From: Deinococcus malanensis
GTDB taxonomy: Bacteria; Deinococcota; Deinococci; Deinococcales; Deinococcaceae
Length of the DNA stretch: 64,000 nucleotides
Assembly: GCF_014647655.1 (NCBI RefSeq)
Contig: NZ_BMPP01000004.1
Location: 124,001 to 188,000 of the forward strand
Direction of reading: 5' to 3'
Shown here: one piece after another, positions 11,649 to 20,063 of the stretch
Layout: each line of letters begins with the position of its first letter
Position numbering within the stretch: position 1 is the stretch's first letter
Notes under the pieces: generated by a model
What the model was told of the DNA's origin: nothing
The model's database searches: none
The model's input: only the letters and a program-made list of their open reading frames with translations
Position numbers and translations under genes: made by a program

Positions 11649-12268
11649 ATCAGTTCCCTGGACAAGGCCAGGATGTCATTCCAGGCCGGCACCGTGCGCG
11701 GGTCTCGCACCTCCCGTACCAGGGTGGCGAGCTCAGCCGCGCGCTGGTAGGCGGTGAAGTTACGGATCATGGTATTGCACACCGTCACGCCAGAATCCCG
11801 CAGGTCCTCGCTTGCCTCCTTGCCCACCTTCCCCTGGACCGGCACCCGGGTCAGGACCACCCGCGCACGCCGCGCCGCGCTGACCTCATCGTCCAGATAG
11901 TCCAGCAGGCCGCGGGCCGCGTCCAGTTCCAGGGTGCCAGGACCGCTGGGAATCAGCAGCAGGTCCGCCTGGGTGGCCAGCGCCCGCAGATCCTTGCGCT
12001 TGGGCCGGCCTTCGGTGTCGATCAGCACGACGTCGAGGTCAGTGAGCCGTTTGGGTTTCACGTCATCGGCAGACAGGACGGGAAATGGCAGGGGGCAGCC
12101 CCGCTGGGTAGCGCGCGCAGCCCACTTCAGGCTGGTGCCCACCCGGCCATCTTCATCGATCAGTACCGCCTTCAGGCCGCGCTCGGTCAGCGCGCCTGCC
12201 AGATGAACCGCCAGGGTGCTTTTGCCCACGCCGCCCTTGTCAGATGTAATGGCGAGCACGGTGGGCAT
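11645..12268 (-). CDS. ParA-family ATPase (small, Walker-type)
   Basis: 207 residues. Deviant Walker [18 protein letters not shown] at the N-terminus with the signature lysine, then [20 protein letters not shown] (Walker B region; the usual DTPP is DTEG). The size fits the short ParA/ParF group without an N-terminal HTH. Such ATPases move DNA or protein cargo on the nucleoid. Leaderless start: TACGCT (12275-12280) six bases upstream. Coupled to the RHH gene downstream. With gluQ and trp genes around it this is a chromosomal orphan copy; whether it moves DNA or another cargo is open. Confidence 0.88.
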   Translation of the reverse strand: MPTVLAITSDKGGVGKSTLAVHLAGALTERGLKAVLIDEDGRVGTSLKWAARATQRGCPLPFPVLSADDVKPKRLTDLDVVLIDTEGRPKRKDLRALATQADLLLIPSGPGTLELDAARGLLDYLDDEVSAARRARVVLTRVPVQGKVGKEASEDLRDSGVTVCNTMIRNFTAYQRAAELATLVREVRDPRTVPAWNDILALSRELI

Positions 12269-12384
12269 AGCTGGAGCGTAGCAGAGGGCCCTGGGGCAGC
12301 GGGTCAGCCTTCTGTGGCCTCAGGCGATTTGATCAGATACCGGCCAGAGAAAAACGTACTCCGCCAGCATGGCATCATGGCACC

Positions 12385-12624
12385 ATGCCCGAAGCGGACC
12401 GCCTTCAGGAACTGCTGGCCTCCGAACCATACTGGACCGCGCGTGCCATGCAGGAGCAGGGCAGCCGGTTTTACCGCGCGCTGGGGGCGGCGCTGGAGGC
12501 CTCGGACGCCGGAAATCGCCGGCTGATCTACGCCACGTGGACCGACGCCGTGTGGGACTTCTACCTGCGCGGGCGGCGACTGGAAGAGGCCGAACAGACC
12601 GAATCGTCATCCGGTGAGGGCTGA
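12385..12624 (+). CDS. Small acidic-helical protein of unknown function
   Basis: 79 residues (MPEADRLQELLASEPYWTAR...). It is mostly helical, aromatic-rich (YW, WTDAVWDFYLR) and ends in a charged tail. Third codon positions are strongly G/C and no domain is recognised. The start lacks a Shine-Dalgarno; CATCAT six bases upstream is a weak -10-like hexamer. It is divergent from parA. Function unknown. Confidence 0.55.
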   Translation: MPEADRLQELLASEPYWTARAMQEQGSRFYRALGAALEASDAGNRRLIYATWTDAVWDFYLRGRRLEEAEQTESSSGEG

Positions 12625-12827
12625 GCGACCAGCGCCAGCAGAGTCTCGCGAAGGACCGCCCGCAAGGCGCCAACAGGTCCAGCTTTCGCCGACGGCCGGG
12701 TGACGCGTCTTTTCTTCCGCCTGTGGCGATCCTGCTCGTTGCGCGAAGGGCCGCCGACAGGTTGCCCAATGGCGCCCGCCACAAAGGCCACCCCCACGAA
12801 CCACAGGGCTGTAAGGCATCCACTCAT
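12561..12827 (-). CDS. Possible small membrane protein (weak)
   Basis: 88-residue frame starting MSGCLTALWFVGVAFVAGAIG, one transmembrane segment followed by a basic tail (RHRRKKRRVTR). Its 3' end overlaps the opposite gene by 64 bp, and the AGAGGGG upstream is 12 nt away. It could instead be just the antisense of a non-coding gap. Confidence 0.3.
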   Translation of the reverse strand: MSGCLTALWFVGVAFVAGAIGQPVGGPSRNEQDRHRRKKRRVTRPSAKAGPVGALRAVLRETLLALVAQPSPDDDSVCSASSSRRPRR

Positions 12828-12858
12828 GGTGAGAGCGTACCCCTCTAGACTGCCCGGT

Positions 12859-13686
12859 ATGTCCTCCACGCCGACCCTGCTGGCCATTTTCGCCCACCCT
12901 GACGATGAAGCTTTTAGCGTCGGCGGTACCCTGACCCATTACGCACGGCGCGGCGTGCGGGTCGTGCTGGCCTGCGCCACGCGTGGAGAGGCTGGCAAGA
13001 TCACGGTTCCAGGCATGACCGTGGATGACCTGGGGGCCCAGCGTGAACAGGAGCTGCGCGACGCATGTATGGCCCTGGAGATCCCCGAGCCCGTATTTCT
13101 GAACTACCACGACTCGGGCCGCTTCGAGCGCACGCGCCACAACGACCCCCTGGCCCTGATGAATGTCGCTCCCACGGAGGTGGAGGTGCAGCTGCGTGCC
13201 CTGATCGAGCAGGTGCAGCCTCAGGTCATGGTGACGTTCGATCCGCATGGGAGCTACGGTCATATCGACCACCTGCAGATTCAGCGGGCAACCGCAGGAG
13301 CCTTTTTCAGCTCGGGCCATCTGCCGAATGGAGGACCCCAGCGGCTGTACTACACCGCTCTGCCATACGAGGCGATCGAAGCTCTGGCCCTGATGGGTCA
13401 GGACCTTGACCCGCTGATGTACGGCGTGTCACCCGGGACCATCGCCGTGCGCATGGACGTCAGCGCCTACGCCGGGAACAAGAAAGCGGCGCTGGCAGCG
13501 CACGGGACTCAGATGGGTGAGCAGAGTCTGCTGGGCCGCATGTCCGCCGAAGAACGCGACCGGATGGAGTCGCAGATGCTGGGGCAGGAGCTGTTTGCCG
13601 TGGGTGGCACCCGCACCGGGCTGCCCTCGTTTCCTCTGCGCGGGCTGTTTGACGGCCTGCCGGGTCTGGAAGCGCTGGACGATTGA
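12859..13686 (+). CDS. PIG-L/LmbE family deacetylase
   Basis: 275 residues from ATG 12859. The zinc motif AHPDDEAF is at residues ~13-20 and the third ligand region GSYGHIDHLQIQ follows; CATRGEAGK and NYHDSG are typical of the family. These enzymes de-N-acetylate GlcNAc-linked substrates; in Deinococcus one member (BshB) makes GlcN-malate for bacillithiol, but this protein is longer than most BshB (~230) and other paralogues exist, so I leave the symbol empty. TAGACT (12846-12851) seven bases before the start marks a leaderless message. Cytoplasmic. Confidence 0.87.
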   Translation: MSSTPTLLAIFAHPDDEAFSVGGTLTHYARRGVRVVLACATRGEAGKITVPGMTVDDLGAQREQELRDACMALEIPEPVFLNYHDSGRFERTRHNDPLALMNVAPTEVEVQLRALIEQVQPQVMVTFDPHGSYGHIDHLQIQRATAGAFFSSGHLPNGGPQRLYYTALPYEAIEALALMGQDLDPLMYGVSPGTIAVRMDVSAYAGNKKAALAAHGTQMGEQSLLGRMSAEERDRMESQMLGQELFAVGGTRTGLPSFPLRGLFDGLPGLEALDD

Positions 13687-13835
13687 GTGGGCCAGAGCCC
13701 GCGTTGAAGCTGAAGCTCCGAAGGACCACTACCAGACTCTGGCCTCTGAAGTCTCGAACCGGTCTGATTTTCTGCCGCTTTCTCGACAGAATCAGGCCGG
13801 AAAAGCGGCGCGTGAACCAAAGCGTCTGTCGGGTA

Positions 13836-14429
13836 CTACTGGTAACCCAGACGCCGGGCCGCGTCACCAGCGGCGTCCTCTCCCCAGAGTGCGCCAGCGA
13901 CATGCAGCGCGGCTTCGAAAGCGCCCAGGCCAGCCGGCGCTGTCCGCAAGTGGGTGTCAGTCACGGCCTGACCGGGGTGTATCTCCAGCGGCTCATAGCT
14001 CCACAACGTCTCCGTGAGGTTGTCACTGGCGCCGATTTCGCGCCCGCGGAGGCAGCCGGCCTCGCCCAGCAGGAGCAGGCCGCTGCCGCTGGCACCTGCA
14101 GGAAGCGCGGCATGCGCACTCAGAAAAGCGCGCAGGAGGGGATCGCGGCTCGCCTTTGCTGCCCCTGGTCCGCCGGGAAGCAGCAGTGCGGCGGGCTCGG
14201 GCAGGGCCGCATACAACACGTGCGGCGTGCTGACCAGTCCGCCTGCCGTCAGGATGCTGGCACGCGACCGGTTGACCGTCCGGGTGGCGCCCGGTCCGCC
14301 GCACAGCCGGCAGACCGTCACCATGATCCCCAGTTCCAGTTCACTGACCCCGGCGTAGACCGGAATGGCCACCACTGGACCGGGAATGGCACCGTGTTCT
14401 GGACTGTCAGGCGCCAACGGGCTGCTCAC
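13836..14429 (-). CDS. DJ-1/PfpI-family protein lacking the nucleophile Cys
   Basis: 197 residues with the DJ-1/PfpI core: PVVAIPVYAGVSELELGI opening, LLLPGGPG, and an elbow region GASGSGLLLLGEAGCLRGRE. At the elbow, where active members have A-x-C-x-G, this protein has serine, so the glyoxalase, protease or chaperone chemistry based on that Cys is unlikely; a nearby Cys (GEAGC) sits five to six residues later. It resembles the ligand-sensing domain of GlxA-type regulators but has no HTH. The start overlaps the upstream 65-residue gene (ATGA). Role unknown. Confidence 0.75.
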   Translation of the reverse strand: MSSPLAPDSPEHGAIPGPVVAIPVYAGVSELELGIMVTVCRLCGGPGATRTVNRSRASILTAGGLVSTPHVLYAALPEPAALLLPGGPGAAKASRDPLLRAFLSAHAALPAGASGSGLLLLGEAGCLRGREIGASDNLTETLWSYEPLEIHPGQAVTDTHLRTAPAGLGAFEAALHVAGALWGEDAAGDAARRLGYQ

Positions 14430-14623
14430 GGCTGCGGCAGGGTTCCCAGCCGGTAGCCGCGCCGGGCGGTGGGCGGGGCCACCTCACCGAACTGCAGCAG
14501 CGCACTGACTGCCTCGTCCGGCAGCCGCTCGATCCGGCGCAGGTAGTCGCCCAGGGTCAGCAGGGTATCGAACCGGCGAGGATGCGGGTCTCCTTCGATG
14601 TACAGGTCAATCCAGGCGATCAC
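14426..14623 (-). CDS. Small protein coupled to the DJ-1-like gene
   Basis: 65 residues from a GTG at 14623 (IAWIDLYIEGDPHPRRFDTL). GGAGG lies 11 nt upstream. The sequence has a beta-strand opening and an amphipathic helix (LGDYLRRIERLPDEAVSAL); no family recognised. It ends inside the start of the DJ-1-like gene, so both are made together. Function unknown. Confidence 0.6.
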   Translation of the reverse strand: MIAWIDLYIEGDPHPRRFDTLLTLGDYLRRIERLPDEAVSALLQFGEVAPPTARRGYRLGTLPQP

Positions 14624-14661
14624 AGGCTAGTTTTCCTCCGGGGCGGGCAAGAACATAAGGC

Positions 14662-15051
14662 TTACAGGTCGCGCAGGTCTTCCCACAGCTGCCAGCCCAC
14701 GCCGGGTGGCGTGCTGTCGAGCAGCGGGTTGAGGGTCTGGCTGGCCGCGGTGGCGTCGGCGTGCAGGGCGTCGTTGCCGGGTCGTTCGTCGTACACCCGC
14801 AGCACCGTGAACTGGTAGAACACCTGAAATGCAGTCGGTTCGCCGTTCTCGAAAAAGGCAAACGGTGGCTGCACACTGTCCCACAGCACGTGCGCGTCTT
14901 CTGTGCCGCTCATTCCTGGTGGATCGGGCAGCTCCAGCTCGCGCGGCAGGTAGTGGTCGAGGTCCACGTCGGCGTCCTGCGGGTGCCACATGTAGCCCTG
15001 CAACAGGCGGACAGCGGCGCGGCCCCCGGCCTGCGAATCGGTGATGCTCAC
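14662..15051 (-). CDS. Hypothetical protein, aromatic-rich
   Basis: 129 residues from GTG 15051. TATGCT seven bases upstream gives the leaderless arrangement; the ATG inside that hexamer (15063) is the alternative start. The sequence is acidic with many aromatics (YMWHPQDADVDLDHYLPREL, PPFAFFENGEPTAFQVFYQF). No signal peptide and no domain that I recognise. It lies 38 bp before the 65-residue gene and DJ-1-like gene on the same strand, so it may head a three-gene unit. Function unknown. Confidence 0.6.
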   Translation of the reverse strand: MSITDSQAGGRAAVRLLQGYMWHPQDADVDLDHYLPRELELPDPPGMSGTEDAHVLWDSVQPPFAFFENGEPTAFQVFYQFTVLRVYDERPGNDALHADATAASQTLNPLLDSTPPGVGWQLWEDLRDL

Positions 15052-15082
15052 GCCGGACAGCATACCCGACTTCCCCGGAAAG

Positions 15083-18000
15083 TCAGGAGGGAGTCGCCGG
15101 GACGTGACCAGCGCACAGGCTGTCCTCGGCCTGAACCAGGGCGTCGGGCAAGCGGAGAACCTGAAGGTCCGCCGCCGGATGCAGGGTCAATACAACGGCA
15201 CTCGCCTGAGGATGAACCCTCTCCAGCGTCAGGCCGACTTCACGCCACACTCCTCTCCGGAACGGACCCAGCCCCGGTACCTGAAGGGCGTCACGCAACC
15301 ACAGCAAGGTGCGAACCCCATCGCGAATGGTGATCCGCGCTTCCAGGGCCAGGAGCTGTGCCTGAAGCCCGGGGTCAACATCAGTGGTGCCGCTGGGAAA
15401 GGTGGAGCCGTGGACTGCCAGCGGCACCCTTCTGAGCAGGGCATACGCCCGGTTGACTTCGGCCAGGGCTTCCTCCGGCTGCCCGTCACGCCACAGGGCG
15501 TCCGCGTGAACTGCCCGGGCCTGGGCTTCCTCATAAGGATGGCTGGCCAGGGCCAGGCCGGTACTGGCGTCCTGCACGGCACGCGCCGGGTCCGGCTCGG
15601 CCAGTGAACGGCTAAGATGCAGGTCCAGCCGCAGGATCTGATCGCGGTCGCTGGTGTCGGCGTCATGTTGCAGCAACTGATCCATCAGCTGCCGGGCATG
15701 GGTCAGATCCGGACCGTCGGACGTGGCCCCAGACAATGGCTGCAGATAGCAGCGGCCCAGGCCACGCGTCAGGTAGGCCAGAGCGACACGCAGCACGGTG
15801 CGGCGCTGGCGGTAGCTGGCTTCTGCACGCCGCCCGTCACTGTGGGCCAGCAATGCAAGAGCCTCACTGGCGACGCCGAGTGCTTCATCAGGCCGGCCCA
15901 ACGCCAGATAGACCGGGGCAGCCTCGGACAGCAGGCGGGCCCGGGGCACTGCGTCTCCGTGGCGGGGTGAGTCATGCGGAAGCAGGCCCAGAGCGCGGTT
16001 CAGGCGCTCCAGGCCCTCTCTGGCAAGACCAAGACGCCGCAGGGCGGTACCGGAACGGGCCAGCACCCGGGCCTGTTCCTCGGCGGTGCCGCCGGCCAGT
16101 TCCAGACGGCGTGCGGCGTCGTCCAGGGCCTGCAGTCCAGCTCCCGGCAGCCCCAGACGCAGCATCAGGTCCCCCTCCTGGTAGCGGGCCCGCCCCGAGA
16201 GCAGCGGACTGGACTGCGGAACCGCGCGCAGGGCGGTCAGCGCCTCGGGCCAGCGGCCAGCGTCCTTGGCGATCAGGCCGCGCCAGAGCAGGGCCCGTGG
16301 ACCACCGTGTTCGGCTCGAGGGTCGCTGGCCTTGAGCGTGGCAGTTTCCAGGTCACCCTGCCAGCGCGCCAGGGCAGCTTCAACCAGCAATGCATCGGCC
16401 TGGGCTGCGCGTGCCCAGGGCTCCAGGGGCGCGCCGGGCTCCAGGACCGCCGCCACGTCCGCATGGGCAAGCTGCAGGTGCGCCGCTTCGATATTGCCCG
16501 ACTCCAGGCTGCTCTCGGCGAGTTTGACCCGCGCCCAGGCCCTCACCACATCGCGGTCAGATTCGAGGAGGCTGAACAGACCATCACGCAGTCGGGGATG
16601 ACCGTATTCTCCGCGCCCGGCATGGTGACCCACGACAGCCCGGGCCAGTGATTCAAGTTCGGTTCCCTGCGCCGACTGCCGGATGGCCGGCCAGAGTGGC
16701 GGCAGATGCCGGGCGTCGTCGGGATGACGCGTGGCCAGCGTGGACAGAGCTGCCCAGTCTCCAACGGCAGCCAGCGCCGCCATACGGAGACCGGCCTCCA
16801 GGGTGCCTTCGGCTCCCGCCACGTGACGCAGGGCCGCCAGACGGGCTGCGGGTGAAACCTGTGACCAGGTGGCCTTCAGGGCGGCCGAAGGGGTCCAGCC
16901 ACCGTCATCTCCACGCACGAGGGCGCGGGCATGCGCCGGCAGAGCACCGATGTTCGTGCCCAGCGCGGCACTAAGGAGCGGTCCCGGAATGGGCTGCCCA
17001 GAAGGAACAAGGCTCTGCAGCGCCGCTGTGGCTTCTGCAAGAGCACGGGCGTCGCGGTCAGCCATCAGATCGGCGAGTCCACCAGGCGCCCATTCCCCGG
17101 CGCCAGATCCCAGACTGCCCAGCATCGCCAGCCGGTCCAGATGTCGGCCGGTCTCTGCCACCAGCCGGTCGGCCTCAGCACGGGTCACGCCCAGACGCCC
17201 CATCAGGTACGTTCTGGCCTCGGCGGGGGTGGGCGGGCGCAGTTCGATCAGCTCGGTGCCCTGCTCGTCCAGTCCGTCGGGGTCTTCTACTGCCAGCAAT
17301 ACCGCCACCCCATCCGGCGCCCGTTGAAGTAGATGCTCCTGGGCCCAGCGGGCCGGAGAGATGGTCTGTCCCCGGTTGTCTCGGGGCGGGTCCCCAGCAA
17401 AAGACAGTTCGCGGGTAACACGCACCAGCAGCGCGCCCTGGGCAGGCAGCGCAGCTCGGGCCGCGTCGGTCTGCACCTGTCCCAGTGCCGCATAGGACTG
17501 ACCAGCGGGTGGGGGCAGACCCAGCAGCGGGCCCGCGTCACCCGACAGAGAAAACCGCCTGACTGGGATGTGCAACTCCAGCAGGGCGCGCTCGATCTGA
17601 CCCAGAAGGATGGTCTTGCCCGCGCCCGCCCGGCCGGAGACGACCATCCGGGGAGCGCGCCCTACGCGGACGCCGGCGACAAACTGCTTGTAAGCCCTCT
17701 TCTTCGAGCGGCCCAGCAGTTCGAGTTCATCAGGAAGTGGGGCCGCCGCCGGAGATGCGGGAAACGCAGCAGCAGGACGCCCAGCCAGTGTGGCCAGATC
17801 ATTCAGAATGCCAGCCAGCACGGCCTTGTCCTGTGGTGTGCCGATGTCGCGGTACACGATGTTGCGCAGGCTCGCCGGATTGCCTCCGCGACCACGCATC
17901 TCCGCTTCGAGCCAGCGTAAGCTGCCTCTTACGGGGCCACGGCCCTGACCAGGAGGCAGGTGGGCACGCAGGTCTGCCAGTACCGCTTTCCAGTCCACGT

Positions 18001-18088
18001 CACTGCTGAGCGTAGCATCTGCCCTCCGTCGGTTAGACCAGGTACAGAACAATGCCACAAAGCTCTTCAGCAACAGCATAAGAGGCAC
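15083..18088 (-). CDS. STAND-like ATPase with long TPR-like repeat region
   Basis: About 1001 residues. A short N-terminal helical region (~30-100) is followed by a P-loop VVSGRAGAGKTILLGQIE (~residue 150) and a Walker B-like VAVLLAVEDPDGL, then AAA/STAND helical sections, and from ~450 to the end repeated antiparallel helices rich in A/L/E typical of TPR (e.g. ALTALRAVPQSSPLLSGRAR). This layout is that of MalT/AfsR-type signalling ATPases, but I see no HTH or other DNA-binding domain at either end. Start is uncertain: GTG 18088, ATG 18079, or GTG 17998 (residue 31) are all possible. It is divergent from a secreted TPR gene. Probably a signal-responsive scaffold; ligand unknown. Confidence 0.75.
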   Translation of the reverse strand: MPLMLLLKSFVALFCTWSNRRRADATLSSDVDWKAVLADLRAHLPPGQGRGPVRGSLRWLEAEMRGRGGNPASLRNIVYRDIGTPQDKAVLAGILNDLATLAGRPAAAFPASPAAAPLPDELELLGRSKKRAYKQFVAGVRVGRAPRMVVSGRAGAGKTILLGQIERALLELHIPVRRFSLSGDAGPLLGLPPPAGQSYAALGQVQTDAARAALPAQGALLVRVTRELSFAGDPPRDNRGQTISPARWAQEHLLQRAPDGVAVLLAVEDPDGLDEQGTELIELRPPTPAEARTYLMGRLGVTRAEADRLVAETGRHLDRLAMLGSLGSGAGEWAPGGLADLMADRDARALAEATAALQSLVPSGQPIPGPLLSAALGTNIGALPAHARALVRGDDGGWTPSAALKATWSQVSPAARLAALRHVAGAEGTLEAGLRMAALAAVGDWAALSTLATRHPDDARHLPPLWPAIRQSAQGTELESLARAVVGHHAGRGEYGHPRLRDGLFSLLESDRDVVRAWARVKLAESSLESGNIEAAHLQLAHADVAAVLEPGAPLEPWARAAQADALLVEAALARWQGDLETATLKASDPRAEHGGPRALLWRGLIAKDAGRWPEALTALRAVPQSSPLLSGRARYQEGDLMLRLGLPGAGLQALDDAARRLELAGGTAEEQARVLARSGTALRRLGLAREGLERLNRALGLLPHDSPRHGDAVPRARLLSEAAPVYLALGRPDEALGVASEALALLAHSDGRRAEASYRQRRTVLRVALAYLTRGLGRCYLQPLSGATSDGPDLTHARQLMDQLLQHDADTSDRDQILRLDLHLSRSLAEPDPARAVQDASTGLALASHPYEEAQARAVHADALWRDGQPEEALAEVNRAYALLRRVPLAVHGSTFPSGTTDVDPGLQAQLLALEARITIRDGVRTLLWLRDALQVPGLGPFRRGVWREVGLTLERVHPQASAVVLTLHPAADLQVLRLPDALVQAEDSLCAGHVPATPS

Positions 18089-18114
18089 ATCAGCAAAATG
18101 TGTATACTCGGTCC

Positions 18115-18129
18115 AGTTTTCTGAAAACT
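18115..18129. promoter_or_regulatory. Palindrome between divergent STAND and TPR genes
   Basis: AGTTTTC-T-GAAAACT is a perfect 15-bp dyad in the 68-bp divergent gap, next to a TATACT hexamer at ~18103. It could be an operator shared by both genes. Confidence 0.35.
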
Positions 18130-18156
18130 CTTCTTCACCTCACCTCTGGAGGACGT

Positions 18157-18870
18157 ATGCGCACATCAATCCTGACCCTCACCCTAAGCCTGGCGGCCAT
18201 CACTGGAGTGGCAGGTGCCCAAACGTTCAAAGAGGCGCAGACCCTGCTCAACCAGGGCAAATGGCAGGAGGCCGCCTCGGCTGCCGCCGCCCTGAACACC
18301 AGCGAGGGCTTTGCGCTGGCGGCCGAAGCCACCACGGCGGGCGCCGGCCTCAGCCCCGATACCCAGAAAAAGGCCCTCTTCCTTCAGGCACAGGACTACG
18401 CGGACAAGGCCATAGAAAAGAACCGCAACAACGCGGAGGCCTATTTTGAAAAGGCCCGCGCTCAGGGCCGGCTGGCGCAATACAGCGGCATTCTTCAGAG
18501 CCTCGGACTGGCCGGGGACATGAAGAAGAACCTTGAAAAGGCCCTGCAGCTGAACCCCAGATTGGCCGGCGCCTACGTGGCCGTGGGGCTGTGGAACGCA
18601 AATCTGGTGAGCAAGGGGTTCGTGGCCACACAGGCGACCGGGGCCAACAAGAACAACGTGGTGCCCAACTTCAAGAAGGCCATTGAGCTCGAACCCGCCA
18701 ACCCCACCCACCGTGTGGAGTATGTCAACGCCATGCTGCTGCTCAATGCCAAGGACAACCGGGCCTTTGCCGTGCAGCAACTGCAGGCGGCAATCAATAT
18801 GGGCGGTGACAGCTTCTGGCAGAAGCGCGATGTGGAGGCGGCCAGGACCCTGCTGGCCAGGCTCCGGTAA
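18157..18870 (+). CDS. Secreted TPR-repeat protein
   Basis: 237 residues from ATG 18157, set by TGGAGG 5-6 nt upstream. Signal peptide MRTSILTLTLSLAAITGVAGAQ; the mature part is helical TPR: FKEAQTLLNQGKWQEAASAA, then DYADKAIEKNRNNAEAYFEK, KALQLNPRLAGAYVAVGLW and KAIELEPANPTHRVEYVNAM. It is likely an exported adaptor protein. It is divergent from the TPR-containing ATPase, which hints at a shared process, but that is inference. A strong terminator follows. Confidence 0.85.
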   Translation: MRTSILTLTLSLAAITGVAGAQTFKEAQTLLNQGKWQEAASAAAALNTSEGFALAAEATTAGAGLSPDTQKKALFLQAQDYADKAIEKNRNNAEAYFEKARAQGRLAQYSGILQSLGLAGDMKKNLEKALQLNPRLAGAYVAVGLWNANLVSKGFVATQATGANKNNVVPNFKKAIELEPANPTHRVEYVNAMLLLNAKDNRAFAVQQLQAAINMGGDSFWQKRDVEAARTLLARLR

Positions 18871-18889
18871 AACGTTCCTCCTTCTAAAT

Positions 18890-18926
18890 CGCCAGTTCAG
18901 GTCAAGGGCCTGGGCTGGCGTTTTTT
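18890..18926 (+). terminator. Intrinsic terminator after the TPR gene
   Basis: CGCCAG (18890-18895) pairs with CTGGCG (18915-18920), followed directly by TTTTTT. Confidence 0.8.
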
Positions 18927-19090
18927 GCGCCTGTCTCCTTGAAGCTTCAGGGGGCTACAGGAATTGCCCTACAAATTTCCCTGATGGCTATCGAGAACCG
19001 GGCCGTCATGACGCTCACAGAAAGCGTGACTGGATAGCTCCTTGATCGAACATTGGGCCGCTTAAGGAGAGGCTAGCCGGCAGGCTTCCT

Positions 19091-20017
19091 TCATTGGTGA
19101 TGCAGCAGAGTCACGGCTCCCGGCAGCACACGCACCTGCACTTCCCGCACCGAGCCGTGCAGGTCCCCGTCCAGGTGCAGCGGCGTGGGTTCGTCCCACC
19201 GGACGGTGATCCACCGGCCTGGGGTGTGGTGCACACCCTCCCGGCCCAGATGAACCCCGCGCAGCACCGCCAGCATCAGCAGCAGCAGCCGGAATGGACC
19301 CAGCGGCCCGCTGGCAAGCACGTTGACCTCGCCGTCCTGGACATCTGAAACCGGGCTGATCTGAAAGCCACCGCCGTACCGGGTGCCGTTCATGACAGCT
19401 ACCAGGGCACTTTTGCCGTGATAGAACTCGCGGCCATCTACCAGCACGCGCACTGTGGCCAGTTTGAGCTCCCGCAGGGTCACCAGGGCGGCCCATCCAT
19501 ACCGGGCCAGCCCGGACAGCCGTACCGGGGCACGCGTCATGTTCAGGGCCACCTGCGCGTCGAACCCCATTCCCAGGCCGTTGAGCAGTACCGCACGTTG
19601 CCCTGTCCGTTCCCCTTCCGTGATCGTCACGTCCAGGGCGTCCACCTGACGCGGTGGGGCATCCAGGTGGGCCACTGCTGCCTCCAGATGCCCGGAACGG
19701 AGCCCCAGCATGCCTGCAAAATCGTTGCCAGTGCCCAGGGGCACGATGACCAGGGGCCGACCGGTTCCGACCAGCGCAGGTATCAGAGACCGTACCGTGC
19801 CGTCACCACCCACCGCGACTACCGGCATGGTCACAGGAAGGTTCTGGACCCGGTTCAGCGCCTCGTCCCCGGAGCTTTCCTGAATCAGGTCGAACTGCAG
19901 GCCGCGCGCGAGCAGTTCCCGTTCAAGGCGTGGCCACTCCCGCTGAGCCAGACCGCCGCCCGCGAAAGAATTCAATACAACGGCTACGCGCTCGAACCGG
20001 CTGGGTGGGTCACTCAC
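19091..20017 (-). CDS. Diacylglycerol kinase-family lipid kinase (YegS/BmrU type)
   Basis: 308 residues from a GTG. The catalytic-domain signatures are clear: [10 protein letters not shown] at the N-terminus, [16 protein letters not shown] (GGDGT nucleotide loop) and [15 protein letters not shown]. The C-terminal half is the YegS-type beta domain ([11 protein letters not shown]). These kinases phosphorylate diacylglycerol or related lipids and recycle lipid by-products of envelope synthesis. It follows wecA and wecB on the same strand (46-bp gap), fitting an envelope role. The substrate cannot be read from sequence. Confidence 0.9.
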   Translation of the reverse strand: MSDPPSRFERVAVVLNSFAGGGLAQREWPRLERELLARGLQFDLIQESSGDEALNRVQNLPVTMPVVAVGGDGTVRSLIPALVGTGRPLVIVPLGTGNDFAGMLGLRSGHLEAAVAHLDAPPRQVDALDVTITEGERTGQRAVLLNGLGMGFDAQVALNMTRAPVRLSGLARYGWAALVTLRELKLATVRVLVDGREFYHGKSALVAVMNGTRYGGGFQISPVSDVQDGEVNVLASGPLGPFRLLLLMLAVLRGVHLGREGVHHTPGRWITVRWDEPTPLHLDGDLHGSVREVQVRVLPGAVTLLHHQ

Positions 20018-20063
20018 AATGAGATCAGCATAGATCAGCCGGACCGGCTCATGGCCAGTGCGC

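Noticed and set aside
12607..13320. 237-codon minus-strand frame opposite the PIG-L gene
   Set aside because: Antisense of the PIG-L deacetylase; no domain, and the zinc motif AHPDDE supports the plus strand.
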